Assembly: GCA_046080565.1 (NCBI GenBank)
Contig: JBJTUF010000164.1
Span: forward strand, 1 to 14,992
Direction: 5' to 3'
DNA: 14,992 nt
From: Cuspidothrix sp046080565
Lineage (GTDB): Bacteria > Cyanobacteriota > Cyanobacteriia > Cyanobacteriales > Nostocaceae
A model generated the notes under the pieces. It searched no databases. It saw only the letters and a program-made list of their open reading frames with translations, and had not been told where the DNA came from. A program made the position numbers and the translations under genes. Of this stretch, positions 13,990 through 14,992 are shown one piece after another. How positions within the stretch are numbered: the stretch's first letter is position 1; the number at the start of each line of letters is the position of its first letter.

Positions 13990-14992
13990 ATGCGGATATT
14001 TATCAGCACTGGGGAAGTTTCTGGCGATTTACAAGGGGCGTTATTAATTACGGCTCTGCAAAATCAAGCTCAAGCTTTGGGGTTAAAATTAGATATTGTG
14101 GCCTTGGGTGGTGAGAAAATGGCCGCGGCCGGGGCGACAATTTTAGGGGATACTAGCGGTATTGGTTCAATGGGGATAATTGAAGCTTTGCCGTATTTTA
14201 TTCCTACTATTCAGGTACAAAAAAGGGCGATCGCCTATTTACAAAAAAATCCCCCTGATATCATAGTTTTGATTGATTATATGACTCCTAATATCGGGAT
14301 TGGTAGTTATATGAATGAACATTTTCCCGATGTTCCTGTGGTGTATTACATCGCGCCTCAAGAATGGGTGTGGTCGATGAGTTTGGAACGAACAAAAAAA
14401 ATTGTTAGTTTTACAGATAAGCTATTAGCAATTTTCCCAGAAGAAGCTCGTTATTATCAAGAAAAAGGGGCTAAAGTTAATTGGGTGGGTCATCCTTTAG
14501 TTGATAAAATGGCTAATGCACCGAGTCGGGAAACTGCACGGGAGATGTTAGGAATTAAAGAGGGAGCAATAGCGATCGCTCTTTTACCTGCTTCTCGTAG
14601 CCAAGAATTAAAATATTTATTACCTGTCATTTTTCAAGCTGCTCAAAATATTCAATCTAAGTTACCAACAGCGCGGTTTTTTATTCCTTTATCTTTGGAA
14701 AAATTTAGAGATAAAATTGAAAAATCTATTCAAAATTATGGTTTAAAAGCAACAATATTATCTGGTAAACAACAGGAAATTTTTGCTGCTGTAGATTTGG
14801 CAATTACTAAATCTGGAACAGCAAATTTAGAGTTAGCTTTAGCTAATGTTCCCCAGGTAGTAGTTTACAGTCTTAGTCCTTTTACTGCTTGGGTTGCGCG
14901 GAAAATTCTTAAAGGTTCAATTCCCTTTGCTTCACCTGTAAATTTAGTTGTGATGCGGGAAATTGTTCCAGAATTTTTACAGGAACAAGCAA
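13990..14992 (+). CDS. lpxB: Lipid-A-disaccharide synthase, 3' end outside the window
   Basis: LpxB (glycosyltransferase family 19) joins UDP-2,3-diacylglucosamine and lipid X to make the lipid A disaccharide, at the inner face of the cytoplasmic membrane. The first 334 of an expected roughly 380-390 residues are present. Recognisable segments are GEVSGD (8-13), the GGEKMAAAG nucleotide-domain turn, Asp96 in IDYMTPN (the position of the catalytic aspartate), APQEWVWS (122-129), WVGHPL (165-170), LPASRSQE (199-206) with the conserved Arg, and SGTANLEL (275-282). The ATG at 13990 gives the N-terminus normal for the family but has no Shine-Dalgarno, only a tandem repeat upstream. lpxB is usually grouped with lpxC-fabZ-lpxA; here it follows tuf. 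Confidence 0.95.
   Translation, partial: MRIFISTGEVSGDLQGALLITALQNQAQALGLKLDIVALGGEKMAAAGATILGDTSGIGSMGIIEALPYFIPTIQVQKRAIAYLQKNPPDIIVLIDYMTPNIGIGSYMNEHFPDVPVVYYIAPQEWVWSMSLERTKKIVSFTDKLLAIFPEEARYYQEKGAKVNWVGHPLVDKMANAPSRETAREMLGIKEGAIAIALLPASRSQELKYLLPVIFQAAQNIQSKLPTARFFIPLSLEKFRDKIEKSIQNYGLKATILSGKQQEIFAAVDLAITKSGTANLELALANVPQVVVYSLSPFTAWVARKILKGSIPFASPVNLVVMREIVPEFLQEQA

Overview
The window is a stretch of ordinary chromosome from a filamentous, probably heterocyst-forming, cyanobacterium of the Nostoc/Anabaena type. Four things point there. The HIP1 octamer GCGATCGC occurs at ten or more places (for example 31, 919, 1488, 2113, 2229, 6831, 10820, 13607, 14227 and 14572). A ferredoxin-dependent rather than NADPH-dependent glutamate synthase is present. 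The 409-residue EF-Tu has the cyanobacterial NKED motif. The intergenic DNA carries short heptanucleotide tandem repeats. The DNA is fairly AT-rich. No phage, CRISPR, transposase, tRNA or rRNA was seen.

Layout. At the left edge is the first 27 codons of a minus-strand gene of unknown function (1-83). Next on the minus strand is glsF (237-4928), with a clear hairpin terminator at 183-211. A 723-bp divergent spacer follows (4929-5651). It holds heptamer repeats, a duplicated 17-bp motif and a near-perfect NtcA-type palindrome at 5394-5415. On the plus strand come a secreted phosphodiester-glycosidase-family protein (5652-7586), a small MITE-like palindromic element (7638-7726), a stand-alone mannose-6-phosphate-isomerase-type cupin (7971-8390) and an IscA/HesB-type Fe-S carrier (8478-8801).

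The right half is the streptomycin ('str') ribosomal cluster: rpsL, rpsG, fusA and tuf (8952-13696). It is led by a consensus sigma-70-type promoter (TTGACA-N18-TATAAT at 8872-8901). It is split by an unusually long 383-bp rpsL-rpsG spacer that holds a long hairpin and a second -10 element. A strong hairpin terminator follows tuf. The gene after it is not rpsJ (S10), which commonly closes this cluster in cyanobacteria, but a window-truncated lpxB (13990-14992).

Functionally the genes fall into four groups: nitrogen assimilation (GS-GOGAT cycle), envelope/periplasmic sugar chemistry (phosphodiester glycosidase, mannose-type cupin, LpxB), Fe-S supply, and translation. I found no convincing new biological system. 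The most useful leads are regulatory and structural: the NtcA-like site with a well-spaced -10 facing glsF, the split str operon, the rpsJ/lpxB arrangement, and the repeat family in the intergenic DNA.
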